Below, piece after piece: positions 5,405-5,694 of a stretch of DNA of 5,694 nucleotides (the first letter of the stretch is position 1; every line of letters begins with the position of its first letter). The notes beneath the pieces were generated by a model. That model did no database searches and was not told where the DNA came from. It saw nothing but the letters and a program-made list of their open reading frames with translations. The translations under genes and the position numbers were made by a program. This DNA comes from JBFLVN01 sp040758475 (GTDB lineage Bacteria; JAGRBM01), in assembly GCA_040758475.1 (NCBI GenBank), contig JBFLVN010000241.1:1-5694 (forward strand), given 5' to 3'.

Positions 5405-5694
5405 TGAAAGTACCGGACACGAAAGAGCAGGCCCGCATTACTCCCCGTGTGAGGGGAATCACACGGACCGCGGCTGCCGGTTTCCTTCTGTTTCTCTTTT
5501 TCGCCACCGCCTGCCGCCGCTCTCCGGATAGCGCGGCCGATCACCTCACGGGCGAAACGGGGTGGATGAACGAGGCCCAGGCGGTCCGGATTGAAGGGCA
5601 ACTCGAACGTCTCTCGAAGGAACGCATCCTCACCCTGTTCGTCCAGGTCCATGAGGGACCGCCCCCGGCGCAGTCCCGGGGCCGCAAAGAGGGT
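5404..5694 (+). CDS. Putative lipoprotein, N-terminal part only (possible TPM-type domain)
   Basis: The frame is open for 97 codons from ATG 5404 to the window edge and diverges from dxr. Residues 19-37 (ITRTAAAGFLLFLFFATAC) form a basic n-region, a hydrophobic core and a lipobox ATAC with Cys37, so export and lipidation are likely. Arg38 at +2 is not the inner-membrane-retention Asp. After the Cys, residues 47-84 (HLTGETGWMNEAQAVRIEGQ onward to LTLFVQVHEG) show a helix followed by a hydrophobic strand. This resembles the N-terminal half of TPM_phosphatase domains, but the match is loose and the rest is missing. Two starts compete. ATG 5404 has GAAGG only 2 nt before it and gives an unusually long 36-residue leader. 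GTG 5449 gives an ideal 21-residue lipoprotein signal but has no ribosome site and lies inside the palindrome at 5445-5466. I kept the ATG as the longer option. Function otherwise unknown. Confidence 0.65.
   Translation, partial: MKVPDTKEQARITPRVRGITRTAAAGFLLFLFFATACRRSPDSAADHLTGETGWMNEAQAVRIEGQLERLSKERILTLFVQVHEGPPPAQSRGRKEG
5445..5466. promoter_or_regulatory. CRP/FNR-family-type operator palindrome TGTGA-N6-TCACA
   Basis: The plus strand has CCGTGTGA, a 6-nt spacer GGGGAA, then TCACACGG: perfect 8-bp arms and 22 bp in total. This is the exact size and core pattern of the E. coli CRP consensus (TGTGA-N6-TCACA, here 5448-5463). It is centred at 5455.5, which is 113.5 bp upstream of the dxr start codon and about 87 bp upstream of the start site inferred from the candidate dxr promoter. 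It also lies 45-63 nt into the divergent gene if that begins at 5404. It may serve either gene. As RNA it could instead form an 8-bp hairpin. Regulator identity and use are inference. Confidence 0.45.

Noticed and set aside
5343..5507. In-frame 55-codon N-terminal extension of dxr
   Set aside because: DXR proteins begin only a few residues before the GSTGSIG motif. The extension is antisense to the lipoprotein gene and covers the likely promoter region.
4236..5531. 431-codon open frame on the plus strand opposite dxr and the intergenic region
   Set aside because: It is the complement of dxr codons, with a low-complexity, charge-rich translation and no family resemblance. It also conflicts with the strongly supported dxr.
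4984..5652. 222-codon minus-strand open frame spanning the dxr start and the lipoprotein gene
   Set aside because: It is out of frame with dxr, Arg/Gly/Pro-rich and without motifs; an overlap artefact.

Overview
The window looks like a piece of a GC-rich, Gram-negative (diderm) bacterial chromosome. It carries five tightly packed genes on the minus strand and the start of one divergent gene on the plus strand. Read 5'->3' on the minus strand, the order is dxr (5342-4173), a protease-dead paralog of RseP (4171-2921), an intact rseP (2875-1457), tsaB (1447-731) and a Trm112-like/class I methyltransferase (727 to beyond position 1). Gaps are 1, 45, 9 and 3 nt, so this is very probably one operon headed by dxr. 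The dxr-rseP-tsaB neighbourhood is reminiscent of deltaproteobacteria-like lineages and several uncultured diderm phyla. The sequence does not let me name the taxon. None of the genes has a canonical Shine-Dalgarno sequence at normal spacing.

Region by region: 1-727 is the N-terminal 242 codons of a methyltransferase whose C-terminus lies outside the window. 731-1447 is TsaB, part of the tRNA t6A machinery. 1457-2875 is a complete site-2 protease RseP with HELGH and LDGG catalytic motifs. 2921-4171 encodes a protein of the same architecture (N-terminal membrane segment, two PDZ domains, C-terminal membrane segment). In it HExxH has become KELGS and the LDGG region has become QGRG, with the last membrane segment missing. 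4173-5342 is DXR of the MEP isoprenoid pathway. 5343-5403 is a 61-nt divergent intergenic region. From 5404 a plus-strand lipoprotein-like gene runs off the window. Its 5' part contains a 22-bp perfect palindrome with the exact CRP/FNR-type pattern TGTGA-N6-TCACA.

How the genes may work together: DXR feeds isoprenoid precursors to undecaprenyl phosphate and quinones. RseP cleaves membrane proteins such as anti-sigma factors and leftover signal peptides. The inactive paralog beside it is well placed to modulate RseP or bind its substrates (inference). TsaB and the methyltransferase appear to be co-transcribed passengers. The two points most worth following up are the catalytically dead RseP paralog next to the live one, and the CRP-type palindrome upstream of the dxr operon and inside the divergent gene.
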